A DNA stretch of 64,000 nucleotides, from positions 1-64,000 of the forward strand of contig NBMY01000115.1 of NCBI GenBank assembly GCA_002212985.1. The letters run 5' to 3'. Every line of letters starts with the position of its first letter. The stretch's first letter is position 1. The notes beneath the pieces were generated by a model. That model saw only the letters and a list, made by a program, of their open reading frames with translations. It ran no database searches and was not told where the DNA came from. The DNA comes from Sphingobacteriales bacterium TSM_CSS. GTDB taxonomy: Bacteria; Bacteroidota; Bacteroidia; Chitinophagales; UBA2359. This document shows, piece after piece, positions 37,120 through 45,620 of the stretch. The position numbers were made by a program, and so were the translations under genes.

Positions 37120-40100
37120 TTACTTACTCAGGTAAAAATCGTTTCGCTGCGAAGTCATGTAATTATTGCCCAACAAATTTCGCAACAAGGCCGATGCGGC
37201 CTTTAAATCAAAAAATTCAGGCAGTTCGGCACCTCCATATTTCAGAAACTGGTCTTTAGCGGGTTTAGGTTTACGCAAAATATCGGTTTGGCTGTTGGTG
37301 TCAAATAATTTGGCACTGCCAGAGGTAGTGGCATCTAAAAACCAAACTAAATAATCATCAAGCACCCTGAAAATATAATCCCAGTTATCGAAAATGCTTT
37401 GTACCAAGCCCAAATCCTGGTGAGCATCTTCAAAGATGCAGATTTGCATGACTTTTTCTGCCACTACCGGTTGCTGGTCTTTTACCCTTATCATTGGAAA
37501 CATTTGGGCAAATTTACCCTTATATGCCAACTGATTTAAAGGCGACCCGATGAGGATGTAGGAAAATGTTTCGGGAAATAGTGTGCACATAAGTTCGGTA
37601 AGCAATGCCGAAAAAGTAGCAGTTAGTTTCACCACATCTGCATCATCGGGCGTTTCAATGCTAAGTACCATTACCCTGCCCAACTGGTAGCTGCGCACCG
37701 GCACTTCGGTATCGGTTACTGTGGTATAGCTATGGGCATCGGTTTGCAGGCTAATATCAGAGGTAAAAGTAAAATAGCCACGGGTTCGCACATCAAAAGA
37801 GCCTTCACATAATTCAAGCGTAACTTTTTTGAGTAGATTCTTCTTTTGCGATTCGTTTAGCGGTTGGTCTAAACGATTGAGGGTTACCTCCAAATCGCTG
37901 CGGTAGGCCAGTACCGAAAGGGGTGAGCGGTATGCGGCCAGCATTTTATAGTTGAGTTTATCAAATCCTCTTATAGTATAAGGTCTTCCGGCAAAGGAGT
38001 GCGTTTGGTCGGGCAGGTAGTTTTGGAACAGCAAATCCATGCTAGTTACTTCAAGGGTATCTGCCCCCTGCACAATTTCTGCTTTTTTTAGAAAAGAGAG
38101 GTTAATATTGTCTTTTATTCGGGGTAAAAGGCCATACTTGGTAACTTGCTTAAAGCTATCGGTTTCGCGGTCATATTCAAAAGCTGCCCTTATAGATAAG
38201 TAGTTGGCGGCAATAATATCAATATCAAAAGCCACGCTGAACAGGTTTTGCAGTTCCTGTTTTACAAAAACGGCATTGGGGTTAATCCAGATGAGGTATT
38301 GCAATATCTGGTTTTCAGACATTTCCTGAATAACTAATTGTTCCAGCAATGTTCGGGCAACTTCAAATCTGCTGGTCATCATTTTTGAGGAAAGCCCGTA
38401 CACGGGTGTGCGCCAGAAATATTCAATGTGGTCGGCAAAATAAGCCCGAAGCAGGTATGGCGGGCTTACCACGTGCAAGAACAGGTTAGCGGTAGCGTAT
38501 TGCTGCCATTTTCGAAGGGCTGTAATAAGGTTGTATTCTGCATCGCGCACCAGCAAAAAGGTGTTTTCTCCTACGGACATGATAGCGTTTACCTCGTTAC
38601 ATTTTACCTCGTTAATACCTTTGTATTTAAGGGTTCGGGGCGCAACAACCGCTTGATTTAATCCGCCCGAATTGTTGTCGGTTTCTTCAAGGTATTCGTA
38701 ATAAGGCAGCAGTTCCTGTCCGGCAAGCCGGATATCGGTAATGCGCTCGCGGCGGGCCAACAGCGCCAGCACTACTTCGGCGCCAAGAAATTTTTCTATG
38801 TAGCCGGTAAGCACTTTGTGCTGAAACAACGAAGCGCCCTCTAATTTCCACAGGATTACAAAAGCCGTAGCCGGTAAATCGTGGCGCATTCTTACTTCCC
38901 GAAGGTTGCGTTTAACCTCCAGGTTGTGCATAACCGATGCCTGCAAGGCCTCGCGATAATCTGACAAGACAATGCTCTGAATTTTATTGAATTTGCCGCG
39001 CAAAATATTGAGCAGAATATTGTTGGAAGTAAGCGATTCGGAAAAAATTTCATCGCCGTTGAGGAACAACAAGGTTTTGAGGTTGGTAAACCAGTTATGC
39101 CCAATGATGTTTTTATCCAAAATATCATCGGCAGAGGTTACAATTATGCGCGAGGTAAACTCTACGTCTTCTACGCGGCTAAAGGTTTGCACCCTGAAAA
39201 ACTCGCGGTTGCTGGTAAGGCGGTAAATCCAGTCGTTAATCCAGTCAACAATTTGCTGGTGGTATTTTGAATTGGGGTAGCATCTTTTTGCGGTAAGCAC
39301 CAGTATATTTTCGCCGTCCATTAACCTGCGCAAAAAAACCGAAAACAAGAGCGGCGCTACTTCGTCAAGCACCATATCATCTATGAGCATATCGGTTTGG
39401 TTGGCCAAGTTTTGCAGTATGTCGTAATCGTTGAGGGTAAGGGTAAAGCCGGCATTTACTAAGTTTTGGGCTTCAATAATTTCTATGGTAGTGGGCGAAT
39501 GGGCTTTTTCCTGTGGGGGGTTAAATTTCCAGGCAAGCAGCAATTTGTCGAACCAGATTCGTTGGTATTCTTCCCAAAGGTTGTAATAATCAAGGGGAAC
39601 GGTGGTTTTTTCGGGTTCGGGTGCAGGCGGTTCGGGTTGTTCCTCTATACGCGGGTGTTTAAGGTACCAGTGCATTTCCAGTACAATAAAAATGGCAAAG
39701 GCACTTAATGCAGAAATGTTGAGTTGGTTAATGCCTAATTCATTGTCGAGAATTTTTAGCGCAAGCACCAATACAAACAAAACCAGCCCCAGCCACGCAA
39801 GGTATTTGGCATAAAGGCCGGCAAACACCCATTCTTTTTTGATAACAATACCGCCCTTGTCGTCTGTTTTATAGGCTAATGAAAAACGGGGCACCTGTTG
39901 CGGGGCATTTGGCTGTTGTTTTCGGACAAATAATTTACCGCCTTCATTAACAAGCAGTTTAAAAATTCCAAAAGCGCCAATAACCAGCAGTGAGTACATA
40001 ATTTCGGCATACCCTCTGAACATGGGTAAAAAACTGCCTTGCCTAATGAGGTAATCCACCTCGGTATAGTACTCGTAAATAGCAAGGGCAACCAACAGGG

Positions 40101-40215
40101 CGCCCAAAACCGGTATCCAATACTGTTTCCAGCGTTGCCCATACGGTTGGTTACCAATGGCCAACAAAAAGTAAACGCCTATGAGAGAAACAATAAGGTA
40201 TAAAATTATCTCCAT
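37120..40215 (-). CDS. Large membrane protein with a degenerate SF2 helicase-like domain
   Basis: 1031 residues, family not recognised. Five membrane helices are visible (about 3-20, 33-50, 68-88, 129-155, 167-186), then a Pro-rich linker. From about 250 the pattern follows an SF2 helicase: LLFSVFLRRLMDGENILVLT (motif Ia region), SRIIVTSADDILDKN (where active enzymes have IVTTPE), NLKTLLFLNGDEIF in place of VVIDEAHxL, and QSIVLSDYREA for motif III. No Walker A GKT and no DEAH is present. FAGRPYTIRGFD near 742-753 resembles the beta-rich part of YprA/MrfA-type helicases. A dead, membrane-tethered helicase fold is my inference. It lies between a two-TM partner gene and tamL. Confidence 0.6.
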   Translation of the reverse strand: MEIILYLIVSLIGVYFLLAIGNQPYGQRWKQYWIPVLGALLVALAIYEYYTEVDYLIRQGSFLPMFRGYAEIMYSLLVIGAFGIFKLLVNEGGKLFVRKQQPNAPQQVPRFSLAYKTDDKGGIVIKKEWVFAGLYAKYLAWLGLVLFVLVLALKILDNELGINQLNISALSAFAIFIVLEMHWYLKHPRIEEQPEPPAPEPEKTTVPLDYYNLWEEYQRIWFDKLLLAWKFNPPQEKAHSPTTIEIIEAQNLVNAGFTLTLNDYDILQNLANQTDMLIDDMVLDEVAPLLFSVFLRRLMDGENILVLTAKRCYPNSKYHQQIVDWINDWIYRLTSNREFFRVQTFSRVEDVEFTSRIIVTSADDILDKNIIGHNWFTNLKTLLFLNGDEIFSESLTSNNILLNILRGKFNKIQSIVLSDYREALQASVMHNLEVKRNLREVRMRHDLPATAFVILWKLEGASLFQHKVLTGYIEKFLGAEVVLALLARRERITDIRLAGQELLPYYEYLEETDNNSGGLNQAVVAPRTLKYKGINEVKCNEVNAIMSVGENTFLLVRDAEYNLITALRKWQQYATANLFLHVVSPPYLLRAYFADHIEYFWRTPVYGLSSKMMTSRFEVARTLLEQLVIQEMSENQILQYLIWINPNAVFVKQELQNLFSVAFDIDIIAANYLSIRAAFEYDRETDSFKQVTKYGLLPRIKDNINLSFLKKAEIVQGADTLEVTSMDLLFQNYLPDQTHSFAGRPYTIRGFDKLNYKMLAAYRSPLSVLAYRSDLEVTLNRLDQPLNESQKKNLLKKVTLELCEGSFDVRTRGYFTFTSDISLQTDAHSYTTVTDTEVPVRSYQLGRVMVLSIETPDDADVVKLTATFSALLTELMCTLFPETFSYILIGSPLNQLAYKGKFAQMFPMIRVKDQQPVVAEKVMQICIFEDAHQDLGLVQSIFDNWDYIFRVLDDYLVWFLDATTSGSAKLFDTNSQTDILRKPKPAKDQFLKYGGAELPEFFDLKAASALLRNLLGNNYMTSQRNDFYLSK

Positions 40216-40304
40216 AATATGAGTTGTAAATATGTCGTCATACAGAGGTGGGTTAATAATAGGGGTTGTTTGGCGGCAGGCTGCGGCACTGCCGGTATTA
40301 ATGC

Positions 40305-42449
40305 TTATTTAAAAGCGGTGTCGCGGGCATAAATTTTATCTTTGTCAAAGGTTATGCTGCTAATAAGCCGTGCATATCTTGAGTTAACTGGGTAGTTGAT
40401 GTTTTCAACTATGGCGGCGTTGTTATCTTGTTTGCTTATTATATAGGTAGCCGGCATATACACTTCGTTCATTAGAGGCGGTTGGGTAATATCGGGTTCG
40501 GGGGTTGGCTGATTGTAATTGGTAGTTATGGTTCTGTTATCGGGGTTAAAAAGCGCCATCAGTTTATTGGCTACAGATTTATGCGCCTGCAGGTTCCGGC
40601 GGTGAAAATCGAGCAATAGGTTGGTTTCCTGTTGTTGGTCGCGGGCTTTAAGGGCAAGTTCATAGTTGCCGCGCACCACGTTGAGGTTGCACAAAGATTT
40701 GAGGTATGTTTTTTGCCTTTCAAATTCATTGTTTATATCGGTTCGGCGCATTTGTGCATTGTCAAACACATGTTGCAAAATGCGTTTTATATCTTTGGTG
40801 TGTTTGCGTTTTGCAAGCAGCAAGGCCAGCAAACACATTAGCAACATAGCCACCATAACCGATGAGTAGTAGCTGAATTTTACCCCGCCACCTTCAAACC
40901 GAATGGCGGCGTTGGTAAAAGAAAGGGTAAAAATTACCACACTAATGCCCACTATCCACAACAATTCGGTAACGCTGGGGCGGCTAAAGAGTTTGGGTTT
41001 TAGCAATCCTTCCTGTTGCTGCCTGAAATCGTTCCAATCATATTCATAGGCTTTTGTGAGGAAATTTTGTTTAGCCTCATCTTGAAAGGTTTGCCGTTGC
41101 CGGTTCAGGTCTTCGGCTTTGGTATTAATATCAGCCACATCAGCAATAACGGCATCGGCATCAGATTTAAAACTCTTATTAATGCAGGACTGCATTTTGC
41201 GTTTTGCCTGCAGGCTGTAGTCTTCCAATTGTTTGTTTACCTCTTTGTTCCAGTCGTTCCATCGGGCCAAGTCGCCGTTTTCACGCAAAAATCCTACGGT
41301 GAAAATATCAGACTGCACGCGGTCAAGAATTTCATTGCAACCACAGTTGGTGTTCTGAAACATTTTAAGCGCAACAGAAGGCGGGGTATTAATGCGGTTG
41401 GTAAGCCGGGTTTCCATGTTGTGCAACTGTTCGCGGTACACCTGTATGAGTTGCATCATTTCGGGGTTATTCAAGTCAACTTTCAGGGTATAGTTTTTTT
41501 TACCTAAGTTTTTTACTGCTTCTTCTTCATCGGTAATCAGGCAAAGCAAAAAACTTAGTTGCAGCAAACTGCGCTGCACCACACTGTCGTGGCTCATTTG
41601 AAAAGGCATTCTTATAAGCCGGAACACATCGTTTTCAATGGCAAAAATACCCAATTGCTCGGCAAAACAGCTTTTCAGCGTATCAGACGGCGAAAAATTG
41701 GCATATCTTGTGGGGTCGTTGCGCGTATTTTCCAGCCTTTTCAAAAACTCGGTTTTAATTTCCTGCAGGGTTTGCGCATCTATATAATCAATGGCTGTTG
41801 CGGTTTTATAAACATCGGCAACCAATTTGCGCTCGTTCAGAATGGCATCTGCTTTATCGGCAATATTTTTTACTTCCTGTTTTATTTCTTCCTGTTTTTG
41901 CAGCGGCAAGCCGGCAAACCCGCGGTTTAAAATAATGGTACTGTCTAACTGAATGCGGCGCCACATATTATCTAACTCCTGCAATTCGCGGTCGGAGGTG
42001 ATAAAATTGCCTTCGGTGCGTATAAACCCGAAGGTATCCAATTCCCAACAGTCGCGGTATATTTTGCTGGCGTTAATGGCGGGTATGGCATCATCTTCGT
42101 TAATTTGGTCGAGGGCTATGATAAAGGTATTATTGGGCTTTGCAGGTATGCGGCTGCTGTTTAAAAACAACTTGCGTATTAACAGCATGTGCGCCGAAAT
42201 GCTGTCGCGATAGGGCGATTGCTGCCTTACATCTATGCTTATCAGAAACACAGCCTGCCATTTTACATACCCCACTCGCTCCAGAGTTTTGCGCACTTCC
42301 ATGCCTGCCTGTTCTATGCGCTGTGCCAAACTTGCCTCAGCAGGAAACAAGATTTTCAGTTTTTCTTCTTTCTGCTGCGGGTACAAAAAGGGTTCCGACA
42401 GTGCGAGGCCGGGTATGCCGGGGTGCAGGTTAATTACAAATGTAAGCAT
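40305..42449 (-). CDS. Large two-TM protein of unknown function, partner of the pseudo-helicase gene
   Basis: 714 residues, no family recognised and no signal peptide. Residues 60-120 have a Rossmann-like beta-alpha pattern (VKWQAVFLISIDV, then NNTFIIALDQI). A long helical part follows, with NTNCGCNEIL near 367. Two membrane helices (about 495-514 and 527-547) form a hairpin, and the C-terminal 165 residues begin with a basic coiled coil. The gene leads an operon with the 1031-residue protein (90 bp downstream) and tamL. The conserved order should be checked in relatives; nothing here shows the biochemical role. Confidence 0.6.
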   Translation of the reverse strand: MLTFVINLHPGIPGLALSEPFLYPQQKEEKLKILFPAEASLAQRIEQAGMEVRKTLERVGYVKWQAVFLISIDVRQQSPYRDSISAHMLLIRKLFLNSSRIPAKPNNTFIIALDQINEDDAIPAINASKIYRDCWELDTFGFIRTEGNFITSDRELQELDNMWRRIQLDSTIILNRGFAGLPLQKQEEIKQEVKNIADKADAILNERKLVADVYKTATAIDYIDAQTLQEIKTEFLKRLENTRNDPTRYANFSPSDTLKSCFAEQLGIFAIENDVFRLIRMPFQMSHDSVVQRSLLQLSFLLCLITDEEEAVKNLGKKNYTLKVDLNNPEMMQLIQVYREQLHNMETRLTNRINTPPSVALKMFQNTNCGCNEILDRVQSDIFTVGFLRENGDLARWNDWNKEVNKQLEDYSLQAKRKMQSCINKSFKSDADAVIADVADINTKAEDLNRQRQTFQDEAKQNFLTKAYEYDWNDFRQQQEGLLKPKLFSRPSVTELLWIVGISVVIFTLSFTNAAIRFEGGGVKFSYYSSVMVAMLLMCLLALLLAKRKHTKDIKRILQHVFDNAQMRRTDINNEFERQKTYLKSLCNLNVVRGNYELALKARDQQQETNLLLDFHRRNLQAHKSVANKLMALFNPDNRTITTNYNQPTPEPDITQPPLMNEVYMPATYIISKQDNNAAIVENINYPVNSRYARLISSITFDKDKIYARDTAFK

Positions 42450-42494
42450 TTGTGTGGTTGTAGATTTAGCTTTTATGAATTAGAACAGCGGGTT

Positions 42495-42509
42495 GGTAAA
42501 CGCTTTACC
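42495..42509. other. Perfect 15-bp inverted repeat in the leader of the two-TM gene
   Basis: GGTAAA-CGC-TTTACC lies 45-60 bp upstream of the minus-strand start at 42449, inside the predicted leader. It could be an operator or a small RNA hairpin. No regulator can be named. Confidence 0.5.
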
Positions 42510-42626
42510 GCCCTATTGCGCTTTTCGTTGCTAATTTCGGAATTTACCGTGTTTTTTTCAACATAAACCCAATAATATTTAATACAGCGAATAGCAACAG
42601 AACTTGGGTAAAATAGTGATACGCGG

Positions 42627-42634
42627 CAAAGTTA
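42627..42634 (-). promoter_or_regulatory. -7 element of the two-TM/pseudo-helicase/tamL operon
   Basis: On the minus strand TAACTTTG matches TAnnTTTG. A perfect palindrome CCGGTACCGG (42655-42664) covers the place where the -33 element would be, suggesting regulated access. The leader would be about 170 nt. Confidence 0.5.
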
Positions 42635-42782
42635 GCATTTTTTTCAGGAAAAAGCCGGTACCGGTTTTGCACATTCCATAAATGGTTTAACAGGACTGTA
42701 TAGTTCTGTAATGACCATTTTTTTTTAAATGGCGCAATATTTTAACTAAAGGTTTACACAAACTTTCACTTTTGTTAACCAA

Positions 42783-42798
42783 TATGACTGAAGTCATA
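42783..42798 (+). promoter_or_regulatory. CRP/FNR-type operator of the nos cluster
   Basis: TATGAC-TGAA-GTCATA is a perfect 6-4-6 palindrome with the TGA-N6-TCA core of CRP/FNR-family sites. Its centre (42790.5) is about 41.5 bp upstream of the start predicted from the -7 element at 42820-42827, the class II activator position. Confidence 0.72.
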
Positions 42799-42819
42799 AA
42801 ACACGGGGTGCACTTCAGT

Positions 42820-42827
42820 TAACTTTG
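42820..42827 (+). promoter_or_regulatory. -7 element of the nos cluster promoter
   Basis: TAACTTTG matches TAnnTTTG; no TTTG exists at -33, as expected for an activator-dependent promoter. Transcription would start near 42832, about 69 nt before the cytochrome gene. Confidence 0.65.
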
Positions 42828-42900
42828 CATTATAAAATGAAACCCAAAATGAGTTGTTCTTTGTAAACAACCGCTATTCTTCATCTAAAAGCAAATAGAA

Positions 42901-43389
42901 ATGAAAAAGATTGCTATTTTTTTAAGCCTTGTCATTTTTTTGACTTCCTGTGGCGGCGGACAAGTAACCCCGCCCCCCGCAACTATTGAAAAAACAAGCG
43001 GAGGCGGAAGCAATGCTACAGATGCTGCCGCCGGCAACACGGTAGCGGCAGGTAAAGGTATTGGACAAATTACCTCTGTAGAACTAAAAACCCCGCTGGA
43101 GCAAGATCGCATAGGAAGAGGTAAAAGCATTTATGACATGAAATGCCAGGCCTGCCACAAACTTACCGATGAACGGCTGGTAGGCCCGGGTTGGAAAGAC
43201 GTTACCAAACGCCGCAAACCCGAATGGATTATGAACATGGTTACCAACGTTGACGCAATGCTGGAACAAGACCCCGAAGCACAAAAACTCCTCGAACTGT
43301 GTTTAACCCGAATGCCTAACCAAAATATATCGGTAGGCGACGCCCGCGATGTGCTGGAGTTTATGCGCCAAAACGACGGGGAAAAATAA
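42901..43389 (+). CDS. Lipoprotein cytochrome c, nos-associated
   Basis: 162 residues. The lipobox is FLTSCGG; a Gly/Ala/Thr-rich linker of about 50 residues follows; one haem site is YDMKCQACHKL, and a Met ligand is probably in LTRMPNQN. It is the first gene after the CRP/FNR-type box and precedes nosZ by 66 bp. A c-type cytochrome in this position is usual for clade II nos clusters and probably delivers electrons to NosZ from the quinol pool. Confidence 0.92.
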   Translation: MKKIAIFLSLVIFLTSCGGGQVTPPPATIEKTSGGGSNATDAAAGNTVAAGKGIGQITSVELKTPLEQDRIGRGKSIYDMKCQACHKLTDERLVGPGWKDVTKRRKPEWIMNMVTNVDAMLEQDPEAQKLLELCLTRMPNQNISVGDARDVLEFMRQNDGEK

Positions 43390-43455
43390 ACAGCCAATTC
43401 CTCTTAAAGCACAAAAAAACCAACCTTTTTTTCTAAACCAATTAAGTTATACTAT

Positions 43456-45456
43456 ATGAAAACTTCTTTCTCTTTTAAGTCTTGGCTTGCAGCTATCGGC
43501 ATTTTTGTTGTTGTGGTTGCGTTGTCCATAAATGGTTGTAAACCGCGCAATGTTGCCACTGCTGTGCAGGGCGATGCTGCCGGTAAAGTATATGTAGCCC
43601 CGGGTAAATACGATGAATTTTACAACTTTGTATCGGGCGGTTTCAGCGGACAAATGAGCGTTTACGGACTTCCATCGGGAAGAATGCTGAAAGTGATGCC
43701 TGTTTTTTCGGTAAACCCCGAAAGCGGCTACGGTTATTCCGAAGAATCCAAACCCATGCTCAACACCTCCCACGGGTTTGTACCTTGGGATGATTTACAC
43801 CACCCCGAATTGTCGCAAACCGATGGCGAAGTGGACGGACGTTGGGTGTTTGGCAATGCCAACAATACGCCGCGTATTGCCCGTATTGACCTTAAAACGT
43901 TCAGAACTGCCGAAATTATTGAAATTCCGAACAGCAGCGGTAACCACTCCTCGCCGTTTATTACCGAAAATACCGAATATGTAGTAGCGGGCACCCGTTT
44001 CAGTTATCCTATTGATGACAATGGAAGCAACCCCGATGTATCTATTAACACCTATAAAGATAACTTTAAAGGTACGGTTTCTTTTGTAAGCGTTGATAAA
44101 GCCACGGGCGCTATGGATATTGCCTTCCAGATTTTACTGCCCGGCGTTAACTTTGACCTTGCCCACTCCGGCAAAGGCCCCTCCAGCGGCTGGTTCTTCT
44201 TCTCTTGCTACAATACCGAGCAAGCCTATACCCTGCTGGAAGTAAACGCCTCGCAAAAAGACAAAGACTTCATTATGGCCGTGAACTGGAAAAAAGCCGA
44301 AGAATATGTTAAACAAGGTAAAGGTAAAAAAATGAGTGTGCGCTATGCCAGCAACCGCTATGATGAGGGAACCCATACCGCCACCTCTACCATTAAAAAC
44401 CAAGTGTTGGTACTTGACCCAAAAGAACTGGCCGATATGGTATATTTTATTCCGTGTCCCAAATCACCGCACGGCTGCGATGTGGACCCCACCGGCCAAT
44501 ATATTGTGGGTAGCGGTAAATTGGCTGCCACCATACCCGTATTTTCGTTTGCCAAAATACAAACCGCCATTCAGGGCAAAGACTTTGACGGCGATTTTGC
44601 CGGTATTCCGGTAATCAAATATGAATCGGCATTGCACGGTGAAGTAAAAAAACCGGGCTTAGGCCCTCTACACACCGAATTTGACGGAAAAGGTAATGCC
44701 TATACCTCTTTCTTTGTATCTTCGGAAATTGTAAAATGGAATATTGACAAATTGGAAGTGCTCGACCGCGTTCCTACTTATTACTCCATCGGCCACCTTT
44801 GCGTGCCGGGCGGCGACTCTAAAAAACCCTTTGGTAAATATGTAATTGCCTACAATAAAATTACCAAAGACCGCTACCTCCCCACCGGACCCGAATTAAC
44901 CCAATCGGCACAACTGTACGATATTTCGGGCGACAAAATGCAATTACTGCTCGACTTCCCCACCATTGGCGAACCGCACTATGCACAGGCTTGTCCGGCA
45001 GAATTGCTCATGAAAAACTCGACTAAAATCTACAAAATTGAAGAAAACCGAAATGCCTATGCAGCCAAAGGTGAAGGGCAAAGTAAGGTGGAACGCAAAG
45101 GTAAAGAAGTGCATGTTTACATGACTTCCATTCGCTCACACTTCTCGCCCGATAATATTGAAGGGGTAAAAATGGGCGATGATGTTTACTTCCATGTAAC
45201 CAATCTGGAACAAGACTGGGACGTACCCCACGGCTTTGCTATAAAAGGCGCCAACAATGCCGAACTGCTCATTATGCCGGGCGAAACTCAAACGCTGAAA
45301 TGGACACCCGACCGCATTGGCGTATTTCCGTTATATTGCACCGACTTTTGCTCTGCGCTGCACCAGGAAATGCAAGGTTACCTGCGCGTTTCGCCTGCCG
45401 GCTCAAACGTGCCGCTTACCTTCTCAATGGGTAAAAACAGCAGCAAGCCGGAATAA
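43456..45456 (+). CDS. nosZ: Nitrous oxide reductase, clade II (Sec-type)
   Basis: 666 residues. It reduces N2O to N2 in the periplasm. The propeller with the CuZ histidines includes DDLHHPELS, SGNHSSPF, FDLAHSGKG, SPHGCDVD, LGPLHTEFD, YSIGHLCVP and GEPHYAQACP. The C-terminal cupredoxin carries CuA in YCTDFCSALHQEM. The signal is Sec-type without twin Arg and ends in LSINGC, possibly a lipobox. Sec export, the adjacent cytochrome c and the NosL fusion place it in clade II. No nirK, nirS or nor gene is in the window. Confidence 0.97.
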   Translation: MKTSFSFKSWLAAIGIFVVVVALSINGCKPRNVATAVQGDAAGKVYVAPGKYDEFYNFVSGGFSGQMSVYGLPSGRMLKVMPVFSVNPESGYGYSEESKPMLNTSHGFVPWDDLHHPELSQTDGEVDGRWVFGNANNTPRIARIDLKTFRTAEIIEIPNSSGNHSSPFITENTEYVVAGTRFSYPIDDNGSNPDVSINTYKDNFKGTVSFVSVDKATGAMDIAFQILLPGVNFDLAHSGKGPSSGWFFFSCYNTEQAYTLLEVNASQKDKDFIMAVNWKKAEEYVKQGKGKKMSVRYASNRYDEGTHTATSTIKNQVLVLDPKELADMVYFIPCPKSPHGCDVDPTGQYIVGSGKLAATIPVFSFAKIQTAIQGKDFDGDFAGIPVIKYESALHGEVKKPGLGPLHTEFDGKGNAYTSFFVSSEIVKWNIDKLEVLDRVPTYYSIGHLCVPGGDSKKPFGKYVIAYNKITKDRYLPTGPELTQSAQLYDISGDKMQLLLDFPTIGEPHYAQACPAELLMKNSTKIYKIEENRNAYAAKGEGQSKVERKGKEVHVYMTSIRSHFSPDNIEGVKMGDDVYFHVTNLEQDWDVPHGFAIKGANNAELLIMPGETQTLKWTPDRIGVFPLYCTDFCSALHQEMQGYLRVSPAGSNVPLTFSMGKNSSKPE

Positions 45457-45561
45457 CAAATGCTGCAACGCCTTGAGAATTTTTACCAAAAAGCAGCAAG
45501 TAAAAACAACTGTAACAAAAAACACGAAGAACAGGGCTGAATAAGTAGTAATTTCTCTGCA

Positions 45562-45602
45562 AACCTTGCGGGTAAACCTACAGCCCGCAAGGTTATTTTT
45601 TT
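45562..45602 (+). terminator. Strong terminator between nosZ and nosL
   Basis: AACCTTGCGGG and CCCGCAAGGTT form a perfect 11-pair stem with an 11-nt loop, followed by A and seven T. It ends just before the nosL fusion gene and should lower its expression relative to nosZ. Confidence 0.88.
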
Positions 45603-45620
45603 ACCAAACTTTCTGACCAA

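Noticed and set aside
38428-39128. Overlapping frames on both strands within the pseudo-helicase gene
   Set aside because: They are frame shadows without domains; codon use and continuous protein pattern favour the 1031-codon gene.
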